64,000 bases of DNA, taken from the NCBI RefSeq assembly GCF_003024925.1, contig NZ_PUED01000001.1, positions 1-64,000 of the forward strand, given 5' to 3'. Below are positions 31,627-42,486 of this stretch, one piece after another. The position numbers and the translations under genes are program-made. The notes beneath the pieces were generated by a model. It saw only the letters and a program-made list of their open reading frames with translations, was not told the origin of the DNA and did no database searches. The stretch's first letter is position 1. Every line of letters begins with the position of its first letter. This stretch comes from Paramuribaculum intestinale. GTDB lineage: Bacteria > Bacteroidota > Bacteroidia > Bacteroidales > Muribaculaceae.

Positions 31627-32475
31627 ATGAGAAACCTCATTGAATTCTTCTTGCGCTACAGTTCATGGATGCTTTTCGTCGCCTACATGGCGGCGGGATG
31701 CTTCATGCTTTTTCACAGCAATCCGTGGCAGCACCATGTGATGCTGACATCGGCCAATGCTGTATCGGCCGTCGTCTACAAGGGAGCGAGCAATCTCACC
31801 GCCTACTTCCATCTGCGCGACATCAACGAAGACCTGCAGCGACGTAACTCGGCTTTGGAACTCGAAGTGATCAACCTGAAGCAACAGCTCGAACGCACAC
31901 GCGAACTGGTCTATGCCGACACAATGACCACCGACTCTGCGCTGCAGCGCTACAGTTTCATCCTCGCAAGGGTGATCAACAACACCACCCACCGTACGCA
32001 CAATTACATCACCATCGACAAGGGCTCGGCCGACGGCATCCGTCCGGAAATGGGTGTCATGGATCAGAACGGCGTGGTTGGCATCGTCAATGTGACCGGC
32101 CCGCACTCAGCCAGAGTCATATCGCTGCTCAACAACCACCTGCGGCTGTCGTGCAAAGTCAAGGGACATGACCATGTAGGATCACTCGTGTGGGACGGGA
32201 CAGATCCTGAGGAAGCCATACTCGAAGAGCTTCCACGACACGCAGTGTTTGAGATCGGCGACACCATAGTCACCAGTGGCTTCTCTACCGTATTCCCCGA
32301 AGGAGTGCCCATCGGCACCATCGTAAAGGGGCTGCGCGACCACGACGAAAACTTCTTCGCACTCCGCGTCAGACTCTTCACCGACTTCACCACCCTTGGC
32401 ACCGTGCGGATCATATCCGACTCGATGACCGACGAAATCCGCGAGGTAGAACGCGACATAATCGACAAGAAATGA
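31627..32475 (+). CDS. mreC: Rod-shape determining protein MreC
   Basis: A 282-residue protein: one N-terminal membrane segment (about 11-28), a periplasmic coiled coil (about 62-95, DINEDLQRRNSALELEVINL) and then the MreC beta-barrel domain (DKGSADGIRPEMGVMDQNGV, VTSGFSTVFPEGVPIGTIVK). It links MreB filaments to PBP2/RodA. Its stop overlaps the mreD start (ATGA at 32472). Confidence 0.95.
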   Translation: MRNLIEFFLRYSSWMLFVAYMAAGCFMLFHSNPWQHHVMLTSANAVSAVVYKGASNLTAYFHLRDINEDLQRRNSALELEVINLKQQLERTRELVYADTMTTDSALQRYSFILARVINNTTHRTHNYITIDKGSADGIRPEMGVMDQNGVVGIVNVTGPHSARVISLLNNHLRLSCKVKGHDHVGSLVWDGTDPEEAILEELPRHAVFEIGDTIVTSGFSTVFPEGVPIGTIVKGLRDHDENFFALRVRLFTDFTTLGTVRIISDSMTDEIREVERDIIDKK

Positions 32476-32993
32476 GCAAGACGACCATAAAATTCATTTT
32501 TCTCGCCATCATGCTTATAGCCGTGCAGGTAGTGGTGTTCAACCATATTGCACTGCTCGGATATGCCGTCGGATTCATATTCATCTATACATTGCTCCAT
32601 CTGCCTCTGACCCTGTCGGCCAACTGGACGCTGACTATAGGATTCTTCATGGGTCTCGCCGTCGACATCTTCGCCGACACACAGGGAATGAATGCCATTG
32701 CATGCACCATTCTCGCCGCACTGCGCCGCCCGGTGGTAAAACTCTATTTTCCGCGCGAGGAGGACATCACCGACCCCTGCCCGTCGGCCCGCTCGCTCGG
32801 CTTCCCGGTATTCGCGAAATACGCCATAACACTCTCGGCGATCTATTGCCTGGTCATATTTCTTGTAGAGTCGATGAGCTTCTTCCGGCCTTTATCGCTC
32901 ATGCTGCGCATCGCCTCAAGCACCCTGCTCACATTTCTCCTCATGATAGCCACCGACAGCCTCACCAGCAGCCACAATGAGAAAAGATTATAG
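32472..32993 (+). CDS. mreD: Rod-shape determining protein MreD
   Basis: A 173-residue integral membrane protein with five to six hydrophobic segments (first: FIFLAIMLIAVQVVVFNHIA). Sequence similarity within MreD is low; the call rests on topology and position between mreC and mrdA. It overlaps mreC by 4 nt and mrdA by 17 nt, indicating tight translational coupling. Confidence 0.88.
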   Translation: MSKTTIKFIFLAIMLIAVQVVVFNHIALLGYAVGFIFIYTLLHLPLTLSANWTLTIGFFMGLAVDIFADTQGMNAIACTILAALRRPVVKLYFPREEDITDPCPSARSLGFPVFAKYAITLSAIYCLVIFLVESMSFFRPLSLMLRIASSTLLTFLLMIATDSLTSSHNEKRL

Positions 32994-34839
32994 ACTCGAA
33001 CGCCGGAAATATGTAGTCGGAGGCTTCATTCTGCTTATTGTAGCCATATATATCGTTCGCCTCTTCAATCTTCAGGTGGTCGACGACCGCTACAAGGACT
33101 ATGCCGACTCCAACGCATTCTTGAAAAAAGCAATATATCCGTCACGAGGCATAATCTACGACCGTCAGGGGCGGGTCGTGGTATTCAACCAGCCGGCCTA
33201 CGACATCATGATGATACCGCGCGACGTGCAGCCGTTCGACACACTCGACTTCTGCAACACGCTCGGACTCACCACCGAACAGTTCACCCGCCGCATAGCC
33301 GACATGAAGGACCGACGCCTCAACCCCGGCTACTCGTCATATTCGCCACAGGTGTTCATGACACATCTTTCGGCCGAGGACTACGGACGTCTTCAGGAGA
33401 AGATGTACCGCTATCCGGGATTTTTCATACAGAAACGCATACTGCGTGAATACGGCTACAAGGCCGCAGCCAACGTGCTCGGCAACATACGCGAGGTGTC
33501 GCAGGCCGACATCGACGCCGACCCGTATTATTCGTCGGGCGACTACACCGGCGACCTCGGAGTGGAGAAGAGCTACGAGAAATATCTGCGCGGCGAGAAG
33601 GGAGTGGAGATACTCATACGCGACGCCAAGGGACAGATACAGGGCAAATTCGAGAATGGCGCTCGCGACCGCGGAGCCATATCGGGCCGCAACCTCAAGC
33701 TCAGCATCGACATTGAGTTGCAGCAATACGCCGAATCGCTGATGGTCAACAAGATCGGAGCGCTCGTGGCCATCGAGCCATCCACCGGAGAGATACTGGC
33801 CATGGTGTCATCGCCCACCTACGATCCATCGCTGCTCGTTGGCCGCAAACGCGGAGCCAACTACAAGGCTCTCGTGGCCGATTTCTACAAGCCGCTGTTC
33901 GACCGTGCCCTGATGGGTGCATATCCTCCCGGCTCGACATTCAAACCCGCCAACGGACTTATCCTACTGCAGGAAAATATCATCACACCCTCCACCGCCT
34001 ATCCGTGCTATCACGGATTTGTCAGCGGAGGCCTCAAGGTAGGATGCCACAGCCACGGCTCGCCGCTGCCGCTCAAACCTGCACTACAGACATCATGCAA
34101 TGCATATTTCTGCTACGGCTTCAAGGCCATGGTGGACCGGCGCTCGAAGTACGGCACATCGGCCGAAGCATTCGAAACATGGAAGAAACATCTCGTGTCG
34201 CTCGGCTACGGCTACCGGCTCGGCACCGACCTGCCCGGAGAGAGCCGCGGATTCATACCCAACGCCAAATTCTACAACAAGATCTACGGTGAGAGCCGGT
34301 GGAGTGCCAACACCATCATATCCGTATCCATCGGTCAGGGCGAAATCCTCGCCACTCCCATGCAGATTGCCAATCTGTGCGCCACTATAGCCAACCGTGG
34401 ATGGTTCATCACACCCCACGTGGTCAAGGAGATCGAAGACACTGTGATGCCCCAGGATCTTATCGCCCGACACTATCCGACTATCGACGCCCGGCATTTC
34501 GCCGACGTAGCCGAAGGAATGCGCATGGCCGTCACCGGCGGTACATGCCGACTCGCGGCACTCCCCGACATAGAGGTGGCCGGCAAGACCGGCACCGCAC
34601 AGAATCCACACGGCAAGGACCACTCGGCATTCATAGGTTTCGCACCCTACGACAACCCCAAAATAGCCGTCTGCGCCTACGTGGAGAATGCCGGATTCGG
34701 TGCCACCTACGGAGTTCCCATCGGCAGCCTTGTCATTGAGAAATATCTCACAGGAAAGATATCCGACCAACGCAAATATCTCGAGCAGCGCATGCTTGAG
34801 TCCAACACCATAATCTACAGTGGAGTCAAGAAGCATTAA
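32977..34839 (+). CDS. mrdA: Penicillin-binding protein 2 (elongasome transpeptidase)
   Basis: A 620-residue class B PBP: N-terminal membrane anchor (about 14-32), pedestal domain (about 45-230) and transpeptidase domain. The active-site Ser is in PPGSTFKPANG, the SxN motif in TSCNAYFCYG, and KTG in VAGKTGTAQNP. It crosslinks peptidoglycan during cell elongation together with RodA, whose gene follows directly. The MRKDYRLERRKYVVGG start lies inside mreD. Confidence 0.97.
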   Translation: MRKDYRLERRKYVVGGFILLIVAIYIVRLFNLQVVDDRYKDYADSNAFLKKAIYPSRGIIYDRQGRVVVFNQPAYDIMMIPRDVQPFDTLDFCNTLGLTTEQFTRRIADMKDRRLNPGYSSYSPQVFMTHLSAEDYGRLQEKMYRYPGFFIQKRILREYGYKAAANVLGNIREVSQADIDADPYYSSGDYTGDLGVEKSYEKYLRGEKGVEILIRDAKGQIQGKFENGARDRGAISGRNLKLSIDIELQQYAESLMVNKIGALVAIEPSTGEILAMVSSPTYDPSLLVGRKRGANYKALVADFYKPLFDRALMGAYPPGSTFKPANGLILLQENIITPSTAYPCYHGFVSGGLKVGCHSHGSPLPLKPALQTSCNAYFCYGFKAMVDRRSKYGTSAEAFETWKKHLVSLGYGYRLGTDLPGESRGFIPNAKFYNKIYGESRWSANTIISVSIGQGEILATPMQIANLCATIANRGWFITPHVVKEIEDTVMPQDLIARHYPTIDARHFADVAEGMRMAVTGGTCRLAALPDIEVAGKTGTAQNPHGKDHSAFIGFAPYDNPKIAVCAYVENAGFGATYGVPIGSLVIEKYLTGKISDQRKYLEQRMLESNTIIYSGVKKH

Positions 34840-34849
34840 TCATAAAGCC

Positions 34850-36301
34850 GTGCCGACATCCTACGTGCGCTACATCGACTGGATGAGTGTCGGACTGTAT
34901 CTGGTGCTTGTCGTGGCAGGAGTGTTCAGCGTATATGCCGCAAGCTACGACTTCGACAACGCATCGATTTTCGACTTCAACGAATTTTCAGGCAAACAGG
35001 TGCGCTGGATATTTCTCGCACTCGGCCTGGCTCTGATGATAATGCTCATAGACAGGCGCATGTATGAAACCTACGCCTATCCGATCTATCTCACGCTGCT
35101 GGCCATAATGGTTGTGACCATTTTCGTGGCTCCGGACATCAAGGGATCACGCTCATGGCTCGTGTTCGGCCCTGTCAGCTTCCAGCCTGCCGAATTCGGC
35201 AAGTTTGCCACCGCCCTGGCTCTGGCCAAACTGTTCAGCGGCTATCAGTTCAGGCTCAACGACTCACACACCAATTATCTGAGAGCCATTGCGATAATAT
35301 TCGTGCCGATAGCGCTCATTCTCGCCCAGAGAGAAACCGGGTCGGCACTGGCCTATCTCTCACTGTTTTTCGTGCTCTACCGCGAAGGCATGAGCGGTCT
35401 GGTGCTCCTTGCGGCGGCAGGCGCAGTCATCATCTTTGTCGTGGCGGTGAAATACGCCGGCACGATGTTCATGGACATGCCGCTTGGCGAAGCCGCCGTC
35501 ATAATAATGCTCGGACTGCTTCTGCTCGGCATGCTTGCCGTCTATTGCCACCGCGTCAAAGCCGCCCGCAATGTCGTACTTTTCTATCTCGGAGCGGCAG
35601 CCGTGGCATGGGGACTGCATCTTCTGGCAATTGACATCCCAGGAAGATACTTCCTTCCGCCAGTGCTTGCCGCCTCATGCGTATATTGCCTCATACTATG
35701 CCTGCGCGGCGACAGCAAACCACTCCTTGTGACTGTAGGAGCCGTCATGGCCGGAGTGATATTCCTCTACTCTGTCAACTATGCATTCACCTCCGTGCTT
35801 CAGCCACATCACCAGCAGCGCATAAAGGTGACACTCGGACTTGAAGAGGACCGCCTCGGTGCAGGCTACAACGTGAATCAGAGCAAGATTGCCATAGGAT
35901 CTGGCGGACTCACCGGCAAAGGATTTCTCAACGGCACCCAGACCAAACTGAAGTATGTTCCCGAACAGCACACCGACTTCATCTACTGCACCATCGGCGA
36001 GGAAGAAGGATTCATAGGCTCCACCGCCGTGCTGCTCCTGTTTCTGGCGCTGATACTACGGGTGATACACATAGCCGAACGGCAACCTACCGTATTCGGG
36101 CGCGTCTACGCCTATTGCGTGGCCTCCTACTTCATATTTCATCTCGCCGTCAACGTCGGCATGGTCATAGGCCTATGCCCTGTCATCGGTATCCCGCTCC
36201 CCTTCTTCAGCTATGGAGGCTCATCGCTATGGAGCTTCACCATACTGCTCTTCATACTGCTCCGCATCGACGCCTCACGACGCGAACATCTCACCTACTG
36301 A
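34850..36301 (+). CDS. rodA: Peptidoglycan glycosyltransferase RodA
   Basis: A SEDS-family polymerase of about 483 residues with around ten transmembrane segments. Conserved SEDS stretches are visible: GSRSWLVFGPVSFQPAEFGK, QRETGSALAYLSLF, and the C-terminal EQHTDFIYCTIGEEEGFIG followed by PVIGIPLPFFSYGGSSLWSF. There is no ATG before IDWM; the likely start is GTG at 34850 (10 nt after the mrdA stop) or GTG at 34820 inside mrdA, which would add ten residues. It is the last gene of the mre operon. Confidence 0.95.
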   Translation: MPTSYVRYIDWMSVGLYLVLVVAGVFSVYAASYDFDNASIFDFNEFSGKQVRWIFLALGLALMIMLIDRRMYETYAYPIYLTLLAIMVVTIFVAPDIKGSRSWLVFGPVSFQPAEFGKFATALALAKLFSGYQFRLNDSHTNYLRAIAIIFVPIALILAQRETGSALAYLSLFFVLYREGMSGLVLLAAAGAVIIFVVAVKYAGTMFMDMPLGEAAVIIMLGLLLLGMLAVYCHRVKAARNVVLFYLGAAAVAWGLHLLAIDIPGRYFLPPVLAASCVYCLILCLRGDSKPLLVTVGAVMAGVIFLYSVNYAFTSVLQPHHQQRIKVTLGLEEDRLGAGYNVNQSKIAIGSGGLTGKGFLNGTQTKLKYVPEQHTDFIYCTIGEEEGFIGSTAVLLLFLALILRVIHIAERQPTVFGRVYAYCVASYFIFHLAVNVGMVIGLCPVIGIPLPFFSYGGSSLWSFTILLFILLRIDASRREHLTY

Positions 36302-36336
36302 CCTGTGCCGCCGCCGTGCGCATAGCTACAAAAAGA

Positions 36337-36368
36337 TTTGTGATTTCAGGCGGAGAATTGTAATTTTG
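36337..36368 (+). promoter_or_regulatory. Consensus promoter of the LysE-like gene
   Basis: TTTG (36337-36340), 20 nt, TAATTTTG (36361-36368): a full Bacteroidota consensus directly after rodA. Confidence 0.75.
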
Positions 36369-36437
36369 TAAATGTGTTTCGAGGCAGTGCGGTATATCGC
36401 ATAAACGACACTGTCACACTTACCCTACAACCCCACA

Positions 36438-37079
36438 ATGGAGAGCGCAGCAAACATAATAATCACCGGCATACTCATCGGAGCACTGATTTCAGCTCCC
36501 ATGGGACCGATCGGCATGCTTGTGATACAACGCACGCTCAACAAGGGGCGTATGCCAGCCTTCGTCACCGGCATCGGGGCCGCATTGTCCGACCTCATCT
36601 ACTGTCTGCTCACCGGACTGGGACTCTCGTTTGTCACCGACTTCATCGAATCCAACCAGAATGTGCTGCAAGTCATAGGCAGTCTTGTATTGATCATCTA
36701 CGGCATATATCTCTTCCGCAACAATCCATCGCGGCAGCTACGCACCCCCGCCCCGCAGGCCTCGAACTACTGGCGCGATTTCGCCACCGGCTTCCTCTTC
36801 ACATTCTCCAATCCGCTGATACTGTTCTTCATCATCGGACTCTTCGCACGCTTCAACTTTCTTGACACACAATACAGATTTTATCACTACATCGCCGGCT
36901 ATACCGGCATCATAGCCGGAGCCGTGATATGGTGGTTTCTCATCACGTATTTCGTCAACAAGGTCAGAGCCCACTTCAACGTCCGCTCCATGTGGCTTGT
37001 CAACCGTATCATCGCCGTGATATTGCTCGTCATGGCATCGGTGGGATTTATCCTCGGCCTAAAAGAACTCTTTGAATAA
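36438..37079 (+). CDS. LysE-family exporter
   Basis: A 213-residue, six-transmembrane exporter of the LysE/RhtB superfamily. The N-terminal signature ISAPMGPIGMLVIQRTLNKG, followed by GIGAALSDLIYCLL, is the usual pore motif; a matching second half contains FLFTFSNPLILFFIIGLFAR. Members export amino acids or related small molecules; the substrate is unknown. The CBM9-like gene follows after 23 nt and may be co-transcribed. Confidence 0.88.
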   Translation: MESAANIIITGILIGALISAPMGPIGMLVIQRTLNKGRMPAFVTGIGAALSDLIYCLLTGLGLSFVTDFIESNQNVLQVIGSLVLIIYGIYLFRNNPSRQLRTPAPQASNYWRDFATGFLFTFSNPLILFFIIGLFARFNFLDTQYRFYHYIAGYTGIIAGAVIWWFLITYFVNKVRAHFNVRSMWLVNRIIAVILLVMASVGFILGLKELFE

Positions 37080-37102
37080 CCCATTCCAATACCAGACCAT
37101 AT

Positions 37103-37765
37103 ATGCAGAACCAACGACAACATCTCGACATTCCCTATCTGCCGGAACTCGACTCCATGACTCTCGATCAGGCAGTGAAATATCTCGACGAGAAAGGCGA
37201 GCACCAGACCATCGACCATCTCAACTGGAAAGAACAGTATCCCTACCGACCGCTGACAGCCTTCACCATCGCACACTCCGACACACAGATCTACATCGAC
37301 TTCTTCACACGGTGCAACTATCTGCGCGCGGTCAACTACAAGAACAACTCCGACGTATATCAGGATTCGTGCGTAGAGTTCTTCGTGGCTCCCCACGGAG
37401 AAGCCCCCTACTACAACTTTGAGTTTAACTGCATCGGCACTATCCACGCAGCCCGCCGCATGGATCGCCATTCTGGCGAGAAACTCACCGACGAGCAACT
37501 TGACAGCGTAAGACGTCTGGCAAGCTGCGGCACACGCCCCTTCGAGGAACTGCAGGGAATCTTCTCATGGAATCTTCTCGCCGCTATACCGCTGTCGCTT
37601 ATCGGAGTCAGCTACGAGCCGGGCAACCCTGTCGATATGCGCGCCAACTTCTACAAGTGCGCCGACGCCACCTCCGAACCCCACTATCTGAGCTGGGCGC
37701 CTATCACCACCCCACAGCCCGATTTTCACCGGCCGGAATTCTTCGGCGATATAACCCTACTATAA
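37103..37765 (+). CDS. CBM9-like domain protein
   Basis: A 220-residue protein similar to the carbohydrate-binding family 9-like proteins of Bacteroidota: LTAFTIAHSDTQIYIDFFTR, NNSDVYQDSCVEFFVAP, PYYNFEFNCIGTIHAARR, IFSWNLLAAIPLSLIG, and the end MRANFYKCADATSEPHYLSW followed by APITTPQPDFHRPEFFG. No signal peptide is seen, so it appears cytoplasmic, and actual sugar binding is unproven. It follows the LysE-like gene closely. Confidence 0.8.
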   Translation: MQNQRQHLDIPYLPELDSMTLDQAVKYLDEKGEHQTIDHLNWKEQYPYRPLTAFTIAHSDTQIYIDFFTRCNYLRAVNYKNNSDVYQDSCVEFFVAPHGEAPYYNFEFNCIGTIHAARRMDRHSGEKLTDEQLDSVRRLASCGTRPFEELQGIFSWNLLAAIPLSLIGVSYEPGNPVDMRANFYKCADATSEPHYLSWAPITTPQPDFHRPEFFGDITLL

Positions 37766-37826
37766 AGGAGATTACAAATCCCCATCGCAAGACAACGCAT
37801 TTTTTTCAAAAAAAACGTCCGAAAAA

Positions 37827-37858
37827 TTTGCACAATTCAAAAAGGGGTTGTAATTTTG
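37827..37858 (+). promoter_or_regulatory. Consensus promoter of tRNA-Glu
   Basis: TTTG (37827-37830), 20 nt, TAATTTTG (37851-37858); the tRNA begins 32 nt further on. Confidence 0.8.
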
Positions 37859-37890
37859 CAGTGTCAATCGAGAGAGACTGACAACAAAAT

Positions 37891-37963
37891 GGTGATTTAG
37901 TGTAGTGGCCTAGCACGCCACCCTCTCACGGTGGAGACCCGGGTTCGATTCCCGGATTCACTA
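37891..37963 (+). tRNA. tRNA-Glu (anticodon CTC)
   Basis: A 73-nt cloverleaf: acceptor GGTGATT/ATTCACT with discriminator A, D stem GTGT/GCAC, anticodon stem CCACC/GGTGG with loop CTCTCAC, and T stem CCGGG/CCCGG with loop TTCGATT. CCA is not encoded. The acceptor has a G1-U72 wobble, common in this group, and an unusual U6-U67 mismatch. The anticodon reads GAG. A terminator follows. Confidence 0.93.
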
Positions 37964-37975
37964 CTCACCCCTTCA

Positions 37976-38010
37976 GAAGCCGGCCTTCTTCACGAAGACC
38001 GGCTTCATTT
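37976..38010 (+). terminator. Terminator of tRNA-Glu
   Basis: GAAGCCGG (37976-37983) and CCGGCTTC (37999-38006), with further inner pairing CTTC/GAAG, followed by ATTTATTT. Confidence 0.8.
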
Positions 38011-38049
38011 ATTTCACACCCTACCCAACCATCGCCACCGATCCAAGAC

Positions 38050-40044
<1,995 letters not shown>

Positions 40045-40058
40045 CCGCCGCTGAGCCG

Positions 40059-41450
40059 TCACTCATCGACAATACACACCCGCGCATGCTCCACATATAG
40101 CTGCGCGTTCTCGTAGCGCACTATCCTGACGGCAGTGCCACTGTCGATAAATCCGTCATCGGAAACCGCATCGAGCCTCTCGCCATCAACCATCACCTTG
40201 CCAGAAGGTCGCATATCGGTCAGAGCCACAGCGTCCATCCCCACATATCGTGACGGACGCATATCAACCCCAATATATCCATCGGCCACAAGCTGCTCCT
40301 TGACAAGCATATTGCGTCCGCCCATCAGCCGGGTGCCGTAGCGCGACGTCAGCAGCCATATCGCACCGATGGCAAGCGCCACACCGGCCATCATGGTTCC
40401 CAGCGAATACCACATCGCAATCGAGCTGACACCGCCAAGACTGAAGCTGAAATTCTCGAAAAGCCCGAAAAACAGCGAGGCCGACATCATCACACCTCCG
40501 GCTATGCCGGCGATACCGAAACCGGGTATAACGAAAAGCTCAAGCAACATCAGCAGCAGGCCTACGACAAACACCACGACAATCCAGCTCGAAACCACTC
40601 CCGATATATAGAGCGGCAGGAAATACAACACCGCCGCGCCGAGAGCGGCCATCGACGGAAATCCCATGCCGGGAGTCTGGAGTTCGAAATATATGCCGCC
40701 GACAATGATCATGATAAGGATCGCCTGCACTCCGGGACTGCCGAAAAACCCAGTCAGCCTATCGACCCATGTAGGCTGATAGCGCTGTATCTCGAACGAC
40801 TCCACCCCTATATGAGCAAGAGCCTCAGCCACATTGTCGGCCTTACCGTCGGCATATCCCCACCTGACCGCCTCGTCGGGAGTGAATGTGAGCACTCTCG
40901 TATCGTCGATCAGACCGTCGACCTCCACCCTCGGATCCACCATCGCCTCAGCGATCACCGGATCGCGGCGCCAACGCCATCGGCCGTCTGCGTCGAGCAC
41001 CTTGCCATGACTCTCGGCCGTAGCCCGCATTATGCCGCGCATATATGACTGATATTTGTCGGGCATAGCCTGTCCGTCGGTGCCGTTAACCACCGTAGCC
41101 GCACCCATCGTGGCGTCAGGACGCATGATGACCGTATCGCAGGCAAGCGCTATCAGCGCTCCCGCCGAAGCCGCATTGTTGTCGACAAACGCCATTGTAG
41201 GAATGCCGCAGTGGAGAAGCGCCGTGCGTATGGAGTCGGCTGCTCCCACTTCGCCACCGTAAGTATTGAGATGCACAAGCACCAGATCGGCGCCACGTTC
41301 GCGGGCCGCCTGCAGTCCGGCTCTCGTGAATTGCCACGTCGTGGCGCCTATCTCTTCATCGAGATCAATCCGATAGACCTTCACGGCGGCCTCGCACGTG
41401 GCCGCAAGGGCAAGCATAAGAGCTGCCAGCATAGGGATAAAACCCTTCAT
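40059..41450 (-). CDS. NfeD-type membrane serine protease
   Basis: A 463-residue NfeD1b protein: signal peptide (1 to about 21, ending TCEAA), a ClpP-like serine protease domain (25-220) with the Ser nucleophile in NNAASAGALIALACD and the Lys in MPDKYQSYMRG, four membrane segments (about 235-375) and a C-terminal OB-fold NfeD domain (about 385-463). Relatives pair with SPFH/stomatin proteins to cleave membrane protein tails; no SPFH gene is in the window. Its start overlaps the stop of the flippase-like gene by 4 nt. Confidence 0.9.
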   Translation of the reverse strand: MKGFIPMLAALMLALAATCEAAVKVYRIDLDEEIGATTWQFTRAGLQAARERGADLVLVHLNTYGGEVGAADSIRTALLHCGIPTMAFVDNNAASAGALIALACDTVIMRPDATMGAATVVNGTDGQAMPDKYQSYMRGIMRATAESHGKVLDADGRWRWRRDPVIAEAMVDPRVEVDGLIDDTRVLTFTPDEAVRWGYADGKADNVAEALAHIGVESFEIQRYQPTWVDRLTGFFGSPGVQAILIMIIVGGIYFELQTPGMGFPSMAALGAAVLYFLPLYISGVVSSWIVVVFVVGLLLMLLELFVIPGFGIAGIAGGVMMSASLFFGLFENFSFSLGGVSSIAMWYSLGTMMAGVALAIGAIWLLTSRYGTRLMGGRNMLVKEQLVADGYIGVDMRPSRYVGMDAVALTDMRPSGKVMVDGERLDAVSDDGFIDSGTAVRIVRYENAQLYVEHARVCIVDE

Positions 41451-42475
41451 TGCAAATTTCGCTTACGCGACCACGCCGGTATGACCACAGCACCGGCCGC
41501 AAGGTAAATATAATATGTCAATATACGCCACATCACTGCCACGACAAGCGTCATTGATCGATCACCGACAAGATCGCCGTAGTATGTGGTGAAAAGCCAT
41601 TCGCTGATGCCGCTGCCGCCCGGCGTAGGGCTGACCGTCAGCAGCAGCCACACAATAGCCTGACGGCCGAGGACAAGCATCTGGGGAGCCTCGGGCACAA
41701 ACGCAGCAAACAGAGCGTTGACCACGAGGAAGCGTGAGATCCAGCTCAACGCTGTGGCTACGGCCGCCTTCGTCCACCATCGCCATCCCATGCCGCGTAA
41801 CCGGCGGCTTGCCTCCGACAGATCGGCCGCCACGCCATCCATCTTTTTCTGCCAACGGCGAAGCCAACGGCAGGAAAACAGACGCCTGATGACCGCGCTC
41901 ATTGCCGCCGGCTTCAGAATTATTGCCACAAACAGCAACGCAGTCCATACCACAGTCACTCCCCATACCGCCCAGAAAGCGGCACGTATCCCCTGATCCA
42001 CCGCCGCTCCACTGCCGTCACTAAACCCAAAAAGAGCATCAGACCCCAGCAAAACAAAAACGAGCGGACCGGCCAAAGCCATAAAACCCTCGTCGAGCAA
42101 CAAAGTGACCAGCATCACCGAGCCGGCCCGACCTCCGCTGATACCCTCACGGTGCATGAACCACACGCTCATGGCGCTTCCACCGGCTGTGGTGGGTGTG
42201 ATGGCCGACGTAAACTCACACATCATGGTGACTCTCAACGCCGCCATAGCCGACAGACGGCCGTCGGTCAGCACCCTGAATCGCCACGCAAGACCAAATT
42301 CACGTCCGGCCACGGCAAGAAGTGCCAGAGACAGCGCCCAGACCGTCCGCCCGCTCCATGGCACCCGAGCGAGATCCGACAGGCTGAATTCGCGGCCGAA
42401 CAGCCATACTACCACCGCTATGCCTATGGCAAGCGGCAACAATATCTTCAGTGTCAGATTACGGCCTGTCTGCAT
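41447..42475 (-). CDS. UPF0104 flippase-like membrane protein
   Basis: A 342-residue integral membrane protein of the lysylphosphatidylglycerol-synthase transmembrane (AglD/UPF0104) family, with about eight hydrophobic segments. Characteristic stretches are FTSAITPTTAGGSAMSVWFM and LLTVSPTPGGSGISEWLF, a repeated Thr-Pro-x-x-Gly-Gly-Ser pattern. No synthase domain is attached, so a lipid flippase-like role is inferred. It lies 11 nt downstream of uvrA and overlaps the NfeD gene, so the three probably share a transcript. Confidence 0.85.
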   Translation of the reverse strand: MQTGRNLTLKILLPLAIGIAVVVWLFGREFSLSDLARVPWSGRTVWALSLALLAVAGREFGLAWRFRVLTDGRLSAMAALRVTMMCEFTSAITPTTAGGSAMSVWFMHREGISGGRAGSVMLVTLLLDEGFMALAGPLVFVLLGSDALFGFSDGSGAAVDQGIRAAFWAVWGVTVVWTALLFVAIILKPAAMSAVIRRLFSCRWLRRWQKKMDGVAADLSEASRRLRGMGWRWWTKAAVATALSWISRFLVVNALFAAFVPEAPQMLVLGRQAIVWLLLTVSPTPGGSGISEWLFTTYYGDLVGDRSMTLVVAVMWRILTYYIYLAAGAVVIPAWSRKRNLQ

Positions 42476-42486
42476 GGGATTAATAC

